From JANPPS01 sp965246925 (lineage in GTDB: Bacteria > Pseudomonadota > Alphaproteobacteria > Acetobacterales > Acetobacteraceae): a stretch of 64,000 nucleotides of DNA. The DNA lies in NCBI GenBank assembly GCA_965246925.1, contig OZ251994.1:682001-746000 (forward strand), in the 5' to 3' direction. The notes below the pieces were generated by a model. It searched no databases, was not told the DNA's origin, and saw nothing but the letters and a program-made list of their open reading frames with translations. A program made the position numbers and the translations under genes. Shown here piece by piece: positions 32,924-42,071 of this stretch (the stretch's first letter is position 1; each line of letters opens with the position of its first letter).

Positions 32924-35419
32924 TCAATCATTCCGCAGCAGCGCCGCCGGACGCACGCGGAGCGCCGCCGCGGTCCCAGCATAGCCGAAGCCGAGCATCA
33001 GAGCGACGCAGCCCAGCACCGTCCCGGCCAGGATGCCCGGCAGGAACACCCAGTCGGCATGCATCACGAACCGCACCACCGCCCAGCTCGCCGCCGTGCC
33101 AACCGCCGCGGCAATCAGCCCGGCCGCGCCGCCGATCAGCCCGAACTCCGTCATCCAAGCCGCCCGAATCTGCGCCCGCGTGGCACCCAGCGTCTTCAGC
33201 ACCACGGCCTCAGCCATCCGCCGCCGCTGCCCGGCCGCCACGGCCCCCATCAGAACCAGCGCGCCCGACGCCAGCGTGACCGACCCCGTGGCCGCCAGCG
33301 CCGCCGCCAGCTTACCAATCAGCACCGCCACCGCACCCAGCACGTCCGCCACCCGGATCCCAGACACGTTCGGCAGCGCGTCCGTCACCGCGCGCAAGAC
33401 TCCAGCCTCACTTGCACTCGCCGCATACACCGTCGCGATATGACTGTGCGGCGCCCGCTCCAGCATGCCGGGGGACGCTACCATGGTGAAATTCAGACTA
33501 AGTGATCGCCAGGCGATGTCACGCAGGCTCGCAATTTTAAGATCGATGTCCCGCCCCAACACGTTGACCCGCAAGGTATCGCCAATCCCCACGCCCCAGC
33601 CCTTCGCGAGCCCCGCATCGAACGACACCAGCGGTGGCCCTTGGTAATCCGCCGGCCACCACTGCCCGGCCACCACCTTCGACCCCGGGGGCACATCCTT
33701 GCTATACGTGAGCCCCCGGTCACCGCGCAGCGCCCATTGCGTGTCGGGCGTCGCATGCACCTGGTCCGCCGGCACCCCGTTCACCGCCACCAGCCGCGCG
33801 CGGAGGCTCGGCACCTCCTCGATCCTCGTCACGCCCTGCTGCCGGTCCAGGATGGCCTGGAATTGCGGCACTTGATCATTCTGAATGTCGATGAAGAAGA
33901 AACTGGGCGCCTGCGCCGGCAGTTGCTCCAGCACCTGGGCGCGCAGGTTGCCTTGGATCAGCGCCACCGCGGCCAGCGTCGATAGGCCGAGCCCAAGCGA
34001 CACCAGCATCAGCGGCGTGCTGGCGCCGGGCCGGAACAGATTGGCGATGCCCAGCCGCGCCCACGGCGCCCGGAACCGCGGGGCTCGCCGGGCCAGAGCC
34101 ATAAGCAAGGCCGCGCCGATCCGGAACACCATGAGCGTCACCGCAGCCCCCACGCAGAACCAGAGCGCGAACCCGCGCTCGGCCGAGGTCACGACCACCA
34201 GTAACACCAAGACTGCAATCAGCGCGGCATTCCCCGCAATCAGACCCCGCCGGCCTCGGATCACGAACGGCTGCAGCGCGTCCCGGAACAGCGCCGCCCC
34301 GGGAATTTGCGCCGCGCGCGCCAGCGGCCAGAGCGCGAAAACGCCGGCCACCAGCAATCCATACGCGGCGGCAAGCAAAAGCGGACGCGGATACACGCCA
34401 AACCGCGGCGGAACCGCCAGGGCGTCCCCGAACGCTGCGATGAGACCGAGCGGCAGCAGGGCGCCGATCAACACGCCGATCAGCACGCCGATGGCCGACA
34501 AAGTGGCGATCTGTATCAAGAACACGGCGAAGATCGTCCGCGTGCCGGCGCCTAAGCAGCGCAGCGTCGCGATGGTCCGCGCCCGCCCGTCCAGCCACGC
34601 CCGCACCCCGGTCGCCACGCCGATCCCGCCGACCAGAAGCGCGGAGAGCCCGACTAGGGTAAGGAAAAGGCTGGTCTGCTCGATAAACCGGCCCACTCCC
34701 GGCGCTGCCTCCGCCGTGGTGCGAAGCCGCCAGCCCTGGTCCGGAAATGCGGCGCGCAACTCCTTCAAGACCCCGGGCACATCGGCGCCGGGCGGAAAAG
34801 TGGCACGAAGGTCGTAGTTCAGCAGCGAGCCCGGCTGGATCAGACCGGTTTCCGCCAGCGCGCTAAGCGGAATCATGGCGCGGGGGCCTAGGATAGTGGG
34901 GGACGCGCTGCGGTCGGGCTCGGTCTCCAACGTGCCCGCTAGCTTGAGGCTGGATTGACCCAGGCGGAGTGTGTCTCCCGCGTGCACACCCAGCCGCTCC
35001 AGCACGATCGGCTCGACGAGTATGCCATCCGCCAGCGCCGATTGTAACGTCCCGGCGCTCGTGACCGCGGCGCCCACCAGCGGGTAGGCCGTATCGACCG
35101 CCTTCAGCTCTACCAACTGCCGCTCGCCGTTGGGCGCAATCAGCATGGAGCGCATCTGCACGATGTCCGACACCGTCCCGCCGCGTTCTTTCAGCCAGGC
35201 GCGCAGCGCTTCCGGTAACGGCTGCGCGCCGGACTGGATCTCGAGATCGCCGCCCAGGATGCGCCGGCCCTCGATCACCAGCCCCTGATCGGCTGCTTCT
35301 TTCAATGATCCAACCGCCGCAATGGCGGCGACGCCCAGCGCCAGGCAGGCCAGCACAATGCGCAAACCGCGCACGCCGCTCCGCAGCTCGCGCCGGGCGA
35401 AGGTGAGGGCGACGTTCAT
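32924..35419 (-). CDS. ybbP: ABC transporter permease YbbP (FtsX-like, MacB/LolC type)
   Basis: Inner-membrane subunit of a type VII ABC system, 831 aa: an N-terminal helix (RIVLACLALGVAAIAAVGSL), a large periplasmic domain (about 45-250), several membrane helices in two FtsX domains (about 260-480 and 690-830) and a second periplasmic domain between. With ybbA 76 bp upstream it forms an ATPase-permease pair, and tesA is divergent, exactly the E. coli tesA-ybbA-ybbP layout. Its ribosome-binding site (GGAAGGGGG) lies in a degenerate dispersed repeat. Substrate not known; lipids or lipoproteins are plausible from related systems. Confidence 0.87.
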   Translation of the reverse strand: MNVALTFARRELRSGVRGLRIVLACLALGVAAIAAVGSLKEAADQGLVIEGRRILGGDLEIQSGAQPLPEALRAWLKERGGTVSDIVQMRSMLIAPNGERQLVELKAVDTAYPLVGAAVTSAGTLQSALADGILVEPIVLERLGVHAGDTLRLGQSSLKLAGTLETEPDRSASPTILGPRAMIPLSALAETGLIQPGSLLNYDLRATFPPGADVPGVLKELRAAFPDQGWRLRTTAEAAPGVGRFIEQTSLFLTLVGLSALLVGGIGVATGVRAWLDGRARTIATLRCLGAGTRTIFAVFLIQIATLSAIGVLIGVLIGALLPLGLIAAFGDALAVPPRFGVYPRPLLLAAAYGLLVAGVFALWPLARAAQIPGAALFRDALQPFVIRGRRGLIAGNAALIAVLVLLVVVTSAERGFALWFCVGAAVTLMVFRIGAALLMALARRAPRFRAPWARLGIANLFRPGASTPLMLVSLGLGLSTLAAVALIQGNLRAQVLEQLPAQAPSFFFIDIQNDQVPQFQAILDRQQGVTRIEEVPSLRARLVAVNGVPADQVHATPDTQWALRGDRGLTYSKDVPPGSKVVAGQWWPADYQGPPLVSFDAGLAKGWGVGIGDTLRVNVLGRDIDLKIASLRDIAWRSLSLNFTMVASPGMLERAPHSHIATVYAASASEAGVLRAVTDALPNVSGIRVADVLGAVAVLIGKLAAALAATGSVTLASGALVLMGAVAAGQRRRMAEAVVLKTLGATRAQIRAAWMTEFGLIGGAAGLIAAAVGTAASWAVVRFVMHADWVFLPGILAGTVLGCVALMLGFGYAGTAAALRVRPAALLRND

Positions 35420-35420
35420 G

Positions 35421-35452
35421 CCCCCTTCCCCCTATCCCTCCGGCCGAGAGAG
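35421..35452 (+). repeat. dispersed C-rich repeat, degenerate copy at ybbP start
   Basis: CCCCCTTCCCCCTATCCCTCCGG then CCGAGAGAG resembles the left arm and palindrome of the repeats at 12961 and 31284. On the minus strand its edge reads GGAAGGGGGC immediately before the ybbP ATG and thus serves as the ribosome-binding site. Confidence 0.5.
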
Positions 35453-35495
35453 CGGTGCAGCACCCCGGGAAAAGACTGTTCCGTCCGTTGAAGCC

Positions 35496-36206
35496 TCATA
35501 CCGCCCGCCCGTCCGCGATCCGCACCTGGCGCCCACACCGGGCGGCAAGCGCCGGGTCATGCGTGATGAGCACAAGGGTGGTGCCCAGCGTCTCCCGCAT
35601 GCCAAATAGCAGGTCCATCACCGAATGGCCCGTGGCGGCATCGAGGTTGCCGGTGGGCTCGTCCGCCAGCAACAGCCTCGGCCGGGGTGCAAAGGCGCGG
35701 GCCAGTGCCACACGCTGCTGCTCACCACCTGAAAGCTGGCCGGGCAAATGGGTGAGCCGGTGACCAAGGCCCACGCTCAACAAGCTCGCCGCCGCCCGCT
35801 CTGCAGCATTCGTAGCACCGGCCAGCTCGAGCGGCACCGAAACATTCTCCAGCGCCGTCATCGTCGGAATGAGGTGGAAGGATTGGAAGACGATCCCGAT
35901 GTTGTCCCGCCGGAACCGGGCCAGCGCGTCTTCCCCCATGGCCGTCAGCTCCTGGCCTGCGACCTCCACCGTGCCGCCAGTCGCGCGCTCCAACCCGGAC
36001 AGCAGCATCAATAAGCTGGTCTTCCCCGACCCTGACGGCCCGACGATACCAACCGCCTCACCCGCGGCGATCTCAAAATCCACTCCAGACAAAATATTGA
36101 CCGGCCCGGCGGCGGCAGGCACGGTCAGCCAGGCACCCCTCACCTGAACTAAGGGCTTGGCTACAGCGGAGGGGGATAGCGTCGAGACGGGGTGAGCGAT
36201 GTCCAT
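35496..36206 (-). CDS. ybbA: ABC transporter ATP-binding protein YbbA
   Basis: ATPase of the YbbAP system, 236 aa, LolD/MacB type. Walker A GPSGSGKTS, Q-loop GIVFQSFHLIPTM, signature LSGGEQQRVALARAF, Walker B LLLADEPTGNLD, and H-loop LVLITHD. The frame is open to 36629 but similarity begins at about residue 20 of this start. The ATG at 36206 overlaps the divergent tesA start by 8 bp, so each gene's promoter must lie inside the other. Confidence 0.92.
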   Translation of the reverse strand: MDIAHPVSTLSPSAVAKPLVQVRGAWLTVPAAAGPVNILSGVDFEIAAGEAVGIVGPSGSGKTSLLMLLSGLERATGGTVEVAGQELTAMGEDALARFRRDNIGIVFQSFHLIPTMTALENVSVPLELAGATNAAERAAASLLSVGLGHRLTHLPGQLSGGEQQRVALARAFAPRPRLLLADEPTGNLDAATGHSVMDLLFGMRETLGTTLVLITHDPALAARCGRQVRIADGRAV

Positions 36207-36843
36207 GGTGAACCCATATGGCGTGCGGCGGTGGCTGGCCAACGCCCTCTTCGTGACGATGCTGTGGATACCAATGGCCGACGCAAAGACCGTGCGCATC
36301 CTGATCTTAGGCGACAGCCTGACGGCCGGCTTCGGCCTGCCTGCGGCGGAAGGCTTCCAGGCGGTCCTGCAGACGGCGCTGCGGGCGCGCGGCCATGATG
36401 TCACTCTGCTGGATGCCGCCGTCAGCGGTGACACGACGGCCGGTGGCCGCGCCCGTCTGGAATGGGCACTGGCGGACGGCGCGGACGCTGCCTTCGTCGA
36501 ATTGGGTGCCAATGACCTGCTGCGTGGGCTGCCCCCTGCCGCCATGCAGGCCAATCTTACCGCCATTCTCGATACCCTCGAGCGAAAGCGCATTCCAACC
36601 CTGCTGAGCGGCATGCTGTCCGCCCCCAATCTGGGCGCAGACTACGCTACACAGTATAATGCGGTTTTCGACGTCCTGAGCCACCGGCCCGGCCTGCTGT
36701 TTGACCGCTTCTTCCTCGAGGGCATCGCCGGCGAGCGTGCCCTCAACCAAGCGGACGGCATCCATCCGAATGCGGCCGGCGTAAAGCAGGAGGTGGCGCG
36801 GCTAGTCCCACTGTTCGAGAGGTTGATCGGAGAGGTTAAATGA
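36199..36843 (+). CDS. tesA: periplasmic lysophospholipase/thioesterase TesA
   Basis: SGNH-hydrolase of 214 aa that cleaves acyl thioesters and lysophospholipids. A hydrophobic signal region (WLANALFVTMLWIPMADA) targets it to the periplasm. The blocks are ILGDSLTAGFGL with the nucleophilic Ser, VSGDTTAGG, ELGANDLLRG and DGIHPNAAG with the catalytic Asp and His. Two ATGs (36199, 36205) are possible, GGGGTGAG precedes the first. It overlaps thpR by 4 nt and ybbA head to head by 8 bp. Confidence 0.93.
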   Translation: MSMVNPYGVRRWLANALFVTMLWIPMADAKTVRILILGDSLTAGFGLPAAEGFQAVLQTALRARGHDVTLLDAAVSGDTTAGGRARLEWALADGADAAFVELGANDLLRGLPPAAMQANLTAILDTLERKRIPTLLSGMLSAPNLGADYATQYNAVFDVLSHRPGLLFDRFFLEGIAGERALNQADGIHPNAAGVKQEVARLVPLFERLIGEVK

Positions 36844-37373
36844 GGCTGTTCGTGGCCCTCGATCTGCCGCATGCCTTGCGGGAGCGGTTGGCCTGGATGG
36901 CAGGCGGCCTGCCCGGCGCCCGGTGGGTCTCGCCCGAGAACTATCATGTCACTCTTCGTTTCATCGGCGAACTGCCCCGCTTCCAAGCCGAAGAGGTCGA
37001 TCACGCCCTCGCGCAACTGCGCGCTCCCGCGTTTCCGTTGCAATTGACCGGCATCGGCACCTCGGAAAAAAGCGGGAAGATCACCGCAATCTGGGTGGGC
37101 GTCGAACGCTCGGCACCGCTCGATCATCTGCAGTCCAAGATCGAGACGGCGCTGCAACGTGCCGGGCTGGAGCGGGAGCGGCGGCGTTTCGTGCCGCACG
37201 TCACCCTCGCCCGGCTGGACTCCGTGCCGGAGTTCAAGGTCGCGGCGTGGGTAGCCAGCCACAACCTCTTTCGGTCCGGCACGGTGCACGTCGAGCATTT
37301 TACCCTCTTCAGCTCCCTTTTGGGAAAAGAACAAGCCGTCTATACGCCTGAGGTCGAGTATGTATTAGCCTAG
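36840..37373 (+). CDS. thpR: RNA 2',3'-cyclic phosphodiesterase ThpR (2'-5' RNA ligase family)
   Basis: Opens 2',3'-cyclic phosphates on RNA ends (2H phosphoesterase). The 177-aa protein has the two HxT motifs HVTLRF (about residue 37) and HVTLAR (about residue 120), with RLFVALDLP at the start. ATGA overlap with tesA means coupled translation. Its stop overlaps the convergent PEP-CTERM gene by 4 nt. Confidence 0.92.
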   Translation: MRLFVALDLPHALRERLAWMAGGLPGARWVSPENYHVTLRFIGELPRFQAEEVDHALAQLRAPAFPLQLTGIGTSEKSGKITAIWVGVERSAPLDHLQSKIETALQRAGLERERRRFVPHVTLARLDSVPEFKVAAWVASHNLFRSGTVHVEHFTLFSSLLGKEQAVYTPEVEYVLA

Positions 37374-38071
37374 CAGGCGCTTGTAGCCCGGCGGCTTGGC
37401 GCGCGGCAGCGGACCAGCGCGGCCAGGCCCATGACCAGCAGAGCGGCAGAAGAAGCGGGTTCCGGCACGGGTACCGCGCCCGGCGGTGCGGGCAGAGGCG
37501 CGGGAGGAGTCGGCTGCGGCGGTGAAAGGTCCACTACGCTTACGCTGTCCAGGCCGGTCTCACCCCGCGCATCGATCAGATCGAACACAAGAGTCGTCGC
37601 AGCAGACGTAGCCGTCACTGTGTAGTCGTACTCGGTCCACACCCCTTTCGTGGTGAAGTAGTTACCGGTGTCGAGTACGGTCTGGCCGCCCCAAACCGCC
37701 CGCACCTGCGCACCGACTTCGGCCTGATCGATCCCGTTTACCCAAAAACTCAGATCATAAAGGTCACCGGCGAACGTCTGGATGGTTTGCTGCATCGTGA
37801 ATGGGGTGTGGATCGACGAGATCGGCGCGTAATTCAGCGTGCCCGACTCCACGTGAAAACTGCCGCTCTGCGAAAGATAGGCGTTCTTGGCACCGTCACC
37901 GACGACACCGCTTGCGTGCGTGTCGCCCGAGAGGGTCCAGCCGGTGAAATCGCCAGCCTCAAATCCTCCATTTACCACAAGCGCCGCCCGTGCTGTCGAA
38001 GACAGCGCAGCTGCGGCGGCAAGTGCGATAACCGCACGCTTCAATGCGCCGGCAAGGATGACTCGAACCAT
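37370..38071 (-). CDS. PEP-CTERM sorting-domain protein
   Basis: Exported 233-aa protein: N-terminal signal (VIALAAAAALSSTARAA), a beta-sandwich of the DUF642/carbohydrate-binding type (LVVNGGFEAGDFTGWTLSG, then FTMQQTIQTFAGDLYDLSFWV), a Pro-rich linker and a C-terminal sorting signal (VPEPASSAALLVMGLAALV then Arg-rich RCRAPSRR). PEP-CTERM proteins are cut and anchored by exosortase, usually in species with exopolysaccharide; no exosortase gene lies in this window. The gene stands alone between thpR and ftsK. Confidence 0.87.
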   Translation of the reverse strand: MVRVILAGALKRAVIALAAAAALSSTARAALVVNGGFEAGDFTGWTLSGDTHASGVVGDGAKNAYLSQSGSFHVESGTLNYAPISSIHTPFTMQQTIQTFAGDLYDLSFWVNGIDQAEVGAQVRAVWGGQTVLDTGNYFTTKGVWTEYDYTVTATSAATTLVFDLIDARGETGLDSVSVVDLSPPQPTPPAPLPAPPGAVPVPEPASSAALLVMGLAALVRCRAPSRRATSAC

Positions 38072-38157
38072 AGGTAACTCCAGACTTATCGGTTTGTTTA
38101 CGTCTGGAGGCAGTATAGGCCGCTAATGGTTAACAAATTCCTTACGTCAGCCAGCAA

Positions 38158-40566
38158 TCAATCATCATCGTGATTGGTGCGCCGCGCGAGCACTTCGCGC
38201 TTCCCCGCATGGTTCGCGGCCGTGATGACGCCCTCTTTCTCCATCTGCTCGATCAGCTTGGCAGCCCGGTTATAGCCGATCGAGAGGTGGCGCTGGATGA
38301 AACTCGTGCTCGCCTTACCTTCGCGCGCCACCACGGCCACGGCCTGGTCGAACAGCGTGGTATCGTCGCCACCCAGCAGCGGATTGCCCGCGCCGCCCAC
38401 GCTCTCATCGCTCACGTCACCCTCGGTCACCTCGTCATCATAAGCGGGCTCGGCCTGCGCGGCGAGGAAATCGACGATATCCTTCACCTCCTCATCCCGC
38501 ACGAACGGGCCATGCACGCGCGCAATGCGTCCGCCCCCCTGCATATGCAGCAGGTCTCCCATACCGAGCAGCTGCTCCGCCCCCTGCTCCCCCAAAATGG
38601 TTCGGCTATCGAACTTGCTGATGACTTGGAAGCTGATCCGGGTCGGAAAGTTGGCCTTGATGGTGCCTGTAATCACGTCGACGGACGGACGCTGTGTAGC
38701 CATAATAACGTGAATGCCCGCCGCCCGCGCCATCTGCGCCAGCCGCTGCACCGCGGCCTCGACTTCTTTGCCGGCGACCATCATCAGGTCCGCCATCTCA
38801 TCGATGACCACAACGATATAGGGTAACGGCTTCAGCGCCAGCGGCTGATCCTCGAACGTCGGCTTGCCCGTCTCGCTATCGAACCCGGTCTGCACCCGGC
38901 GATTCACCACCTCGCCCTTCGCCAGCGCCTCCGTCACCCTCTCGTTATACCCGCTCATATTCCGGACACCGAGCTGGCTCATGGCGCGGTATCGCCGCTC
39001 CATCTCACGCGTGGTCCATTTCAGCGCCACGACCGCCTTCGCCGGCTCCGTCACGACCGGGGCCAACAAGTGAGGGATACCTTCATACACCGACAATTCC
39101 AGCATCTTCGGATCAATCATGATCAACCGGCACTGGTCCGGAGATAGCCGGAACAGGATGCTGAGGATCATGGCGTTGATCCCCACCGATTTCCCCGACC
39201 CGGTAGTCCCCGCAATCAACAGATGCGGCATCCGGCTCAAATCCGCGATGATCGGCGCGCCGCTGATGTCCTTACCCAAGGCCAACGGCAACTTGCCTTG
39301 ATTGCGCGCCCAGTCGTCGCTAGCCAGCAACTCACGCAAATAGACCGTCTCCCGCGTCCGGTTCGGCACCTCGATCCCGATCACATTGCGCCCGCTCACG
39401 GTCGCGATACGGACGGCGGCGACGCACAGGCTGCGCGCGATATCGTCCGCCAGGCCGATCACCCGGGCACTGCGGATGCCCGGCGCAGGCTCCAGCTCAT
39501 AGAGCGTCACCACAGGGCCGGGGCGGATCTCGCGGATGGCGCCCTGCACGCCGTAATCGTTCAGCACGGTCTCCAGCAGCCGGGCGTTGGCCTGCAGCTG
39601 GTCTTCGGAGGGGCCCACATCGCCGCGCGGCGGCGCCGGACTCAGCAGAGTGAGCGGCGGGAACTGCCAGCCGTTCTCCACCAACGGCAGGCTCTCCTGC
39701 CGGGGCGCCAGAGGCTTCGGCGCGGGCACGGCGATGCGGGGCTTGGGCGCCGCTGGCATAGGGGGAACGGCCGGCACCCTCTCCTGAAACGGGCGGCCCG
39801 GCGGACGAACCGCCGGCTCGGCCTTTGCCTCCAGCGCAGGCTCCGGCGGGAGTGGCGGCAGGTTGGCCCATGGCGCTGGCGCGTCATCCTGCGTGCGGCG
39901 CCGAGGGCGGCGGAACAGGCCGCCCAACCGCGCCAGCGCCAAAGGCGACCGCGCCAGCGCTGAAGGCGCCCGCGCCATGCTCTGGGCCCGGCGCCTCACC
40001 GTCCGCCACTCCCCGCCGGACAGCCCCAGACTCAAAATCAGCAGCAACGCCGCCAGCAGGCCGGACACGGCCAGGGTGACGAGCCCGCCGGAGGGGCCGA
40101 GCAAACTAAGCCCCATCCGCGTGAGGTCTCCCCCCCAAACCCCGCCCATGGCGCCGCCAGGCCCGGCGGCCGTGGGCCAGTGCACCGGTGGCAACACGTC
40201 CGCCAGCAGTCCCGCGGCCATGGGAACCAGCAGGACGGTGCAGATTAGCCGAAGGGCGAACCGCACCGGCCGCCCCGCGGCCATCCGCCACGCCCAGGCC
40301 AGCATCGCGACTGCAGGCAAGATGGCGGCGGCGCCAAACGCCTGCAGCAGCAGGTCCGCGACTCCTGCACCGGCCAGGCCGAGCATATTGGTCGCCGGCT
40401 GTGAGGTCGCGGTATTGAGCGAAGGATCATGCGGATTATACGTCAGCAGCGCTGCCATCAGCAGCACCGCCCCCGCCACCAGCGTAATGGAGGCCAGCTG
40501 CCCCATGCGCAACGCCGCTATGGAGCGGATTTCAGGAGACGCGAACCGCTGCGACGCTGTGGCCAT
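38158..40566 (-). CDS. ftsK: DNA translocase FtsK
   Basis: Septal DNA pump that moves the chromosome terminus and activates XerCD at dif; 802 aa. Four N-terminal helices (to about residue 190), a Pro/Ala-rich linker (190-310), then the RecA-like motor: Walker A GTTGSGKS (about residue 455) and Walker B YIVVVIDEMADLM. The C-terminal gamma domain (FIQRHLSIGYNRAAKLIEQM) reads KOPS sequences. Linker is short compared with E. coli FtsK (1,329 aa), normal for alphaproteobacteria. Confidence 0.95.
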   Translation of the reverse strand: MATASQRFASPEIRSIAALRMGQLASITLVAGAVLLMAALLTYNPHDPSLNTATSQPATNMLGLAGAGVADLLLQAFGAAAILPAVAMLAWAWRMAAGRPVRFALRLICTVLLVPMAAGLLADVLPPVHWPTAAGPGGAMGGVWGGDLTRMGLSLLGPSGGLVTLAVSGLLAALLLILSLGLSGGEWRTVRRRAQSMARAPSALARSPLALARLGGLFRRPRRRTQDDAPAPWANLPPLPPEPALEAKAEPAVRPPGRPFQERVPAVPPMPAAPKPRIAVPAPKPLAPRQESLPLVENGWQFPPLTLLSPAPPRGDVGPSEDQLQANARLLETVLNDYGVQGAIREIRPGPVVTLYELEPAPGIRSARVIGLADDIARSLCVAAVRIATVSGRNVIGIEVPNRTRETVYLRELLASDDWARNQGKLPLALGKDISGAPIIADLSRMPHLLIAGTTGSGKSVGINAMILSILFRLSPDQCRLIMIDPKMLELSVYEGIPHLLAPVVTEPAKAVVALKWTTREMERRYRAMSQLGVRNMSGYNERVTEALAKGEVVNRRVQTGFDSETGKPTFEDQPLALKPLPYIVVVIDEMADLMMVAGKEVEAAVQRLAQMARAAGIHVIMATQRPSVDVITGTIKANFPTRISFQVISKFDSRTILGEQGAEQLLGMGDLLHMQGGGRIARVHGPFVRDEEVKDIVDFLAAQAEPAYDDEVTEGDVSDESVGGAGNPLLGGDDTTLFDQAVAVVAREGKASTSFIQRHLSIGYNRAAKLIEQMEKEGVITAANHAGKREVLARRTNHDDD

Positions 40567-40630
40567 GATGCCCCGTTGATGTCAGGACGGAAGCATATCG
40601 GAAAAGCCTTTGAAGGGGAATGGAATGCGA

Positions 40631-40701
40631 TTCCGTATCGCGGCTTCCAGCCCGCATTCTTTGCGGGCCAAAAGTGCGGGCTAGAAGCCCGCGTTACGGA
40701 A
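40631..40701. repeat. 71-bp REPIN/MITE-like inverted repeat
   Basis: Two inverted arms of 26 and 27 nt, beginning TTCCGTA and ending TACGGAA, match apart from two substitutions and one inserted G. Each arm itself contains a hairpin half with GCGGGCT/AGCCCGC, around a centre TTCTTTGCGGGCCAAAAG. This is the plan of paired REP elements (REPINs) mobilised by RAYT transposases. On the minus strand it follows the amtB stop by 6 bp and may also terminate that operon. Confidence 0.65.
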
Positions 40702-40706
40702 GTCGG

Positions 40707-42071
40707 TTAGCCCAGCTGCTCACCGTGCAGCACGATATCCAGGCCCTCACGCTCCTCATCCACGTTGACCCGCAGGCCCACCACAACCTTGACCACCATC
40801 AGCAGCACGAAGGTCATGATCCCCGAATACACCAGCGTGGCGCCGACCGCGATGCATTGCACCTTGAACAGCTCGAGCCCGCCGATATACACGCCCTCAA
40901 CCTTGTCCGTCGTGGCCGAGAGCGGGCCGTAGGCGAACACCCCCGTCAGTAGCGCGCCGATGATGCCGCCCACGCCGTGCACGCCGAACGCATCCAGGCT
41001 ATCGTCGTAGCCCAGCAAGTGCTTGAGCGACGTGGCGGAGAAGAAGCAGCCCACGCCCGCCACGATGCCGATGATCAGGCCCGGCCCCGGCAGCACGAAG
41101 CCGCTGGCGGGCGTGATGGCGACGAGGCCCGCCACCGCACCCGAGATCGCCCCGAGCACAGACGGTTTGCCCTTGATCATCCACTCGGCGAACAGCCAGC
41201 CCAACGTAGCAGCCCCGGTTGCGAGTTGAGTGACCAGCATCGCCATGCCCGCCCGTCCGTTGGCGCCCAGCGCCGACCCGGCGTTGAAGCCGAACCAGCC
41301 GACCCATAGGAGCGACGCGCCCATCACCGCAAGGGATAGGTTGAACGGGCTCATATTGTCATGCCCGTAACCGACCCGCTTACCCAGCACTAAGGCGCAC
41401 ACCAACCCAGCGATCCCCGCGTTGATATGCACCACCGTGCCGCCCGCGAAATCCGCAACGCCCAGCGCGTTGACCCAACCTAGCGGCGCCCAGACCCAGT
41501 GCGCGATCGGAGAATACACCAGCACCGACCACAACCCGATGAACAGCATGAGTGCAGAGAACTTGAGCCGGTCTGCAAACGCACCGGCGATCAGCGCCGG
41601 GGTAATGATGGCAAACGTCATCTGGAACATCAGATACACGCTTTCCGGGATGGTATTGGGCGAAGCGTTCTCCGTGCCCGCGCCTAAAGTAAACGGCTTG
41701 TCCCAATTGTCGGCCAAACCGTTCAGCAGCACGCGGCTGAAGTCACCGATGTAGGCATTGCCGTTCGTGAAAGCCAAGCTATAGCCTACGATCATCCACA
41801 GTACCGTCACCAGCGCACAGATGCTGAAGGACTGCATCATGGTGGCCAGCACGTTCTTCTTCCGGACCATGCCGGCATAGAACAGCGCGAGGCCCGGGAT
41901 GGTCATCATCAGCACGAGCGCGGTGCTGGTAAGCATCCAGGCGGTGTCACCGGTGTCGATCTTGGCCTCGGCCGCCGCGGCCGCAGCCGGTGCGGCTGTG
42001 GTGGCCGCCGTCTGCGCCCATGCCGGGGCGGCGGCGAAAAGCGCGGCGAGTGCCGCAAGCAACCTGATCAT
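40707..42071 (-). CDS. amtB: ammonium transporter AmtB
   Basis: Trimeric ammonium channel, 454 aa: signal peptide (MIRLLAALAALFAAAPAWA) then 11 helices. The twin pore histidines lie in DFAGGTVVHINAG and FGVHGVGGIIGALLTG. It follows glnK with a 4-nt overlap, the standard operon in which GlnK blocks the channel when nitrogen is plentiful. The REPIN-like hairpin sits just after the stop. Confidence 0.96.
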   Translation of the reverse strand: MIRLLAALAALFAAAPAWAQTAATTAAPAAAAAAEAKIDTGDTAWMLTSTALVLMMTIPGLALFYAGMVRKKNVLATMMQSFSICALVTVLWMIVGYSLAFTNGNAYIGDFSRVLLNGLADNWDKPFTLGAGTENASPNTIPESVYLMFQMTFAIITPALIAGAFADRLKFSALMLFIGLWSVLVYSPIAHWVWAPLGWVNALGVADFAGGTVVHINAGIAGLVCALVLGKRVGYGHDNMSPFNLSLAVMGASLLWVGWFGFNAGSALGANGRAGMAMLVTQLATGAATLGWLFAEWMIKGKPSVLGAISGAVAGLVAITPASGFVLPGPGLIIGIVAGVGCFFSATSLKHLLGYDDSLDAFGVHGVGGIIGALLTGVFAYGPLSATTDKVEGVYIGGLELFKVQCIAVGATLVYSGIMTFVLLMVVKVVVGLRVNVDEEREGLDIVLHGEQLG

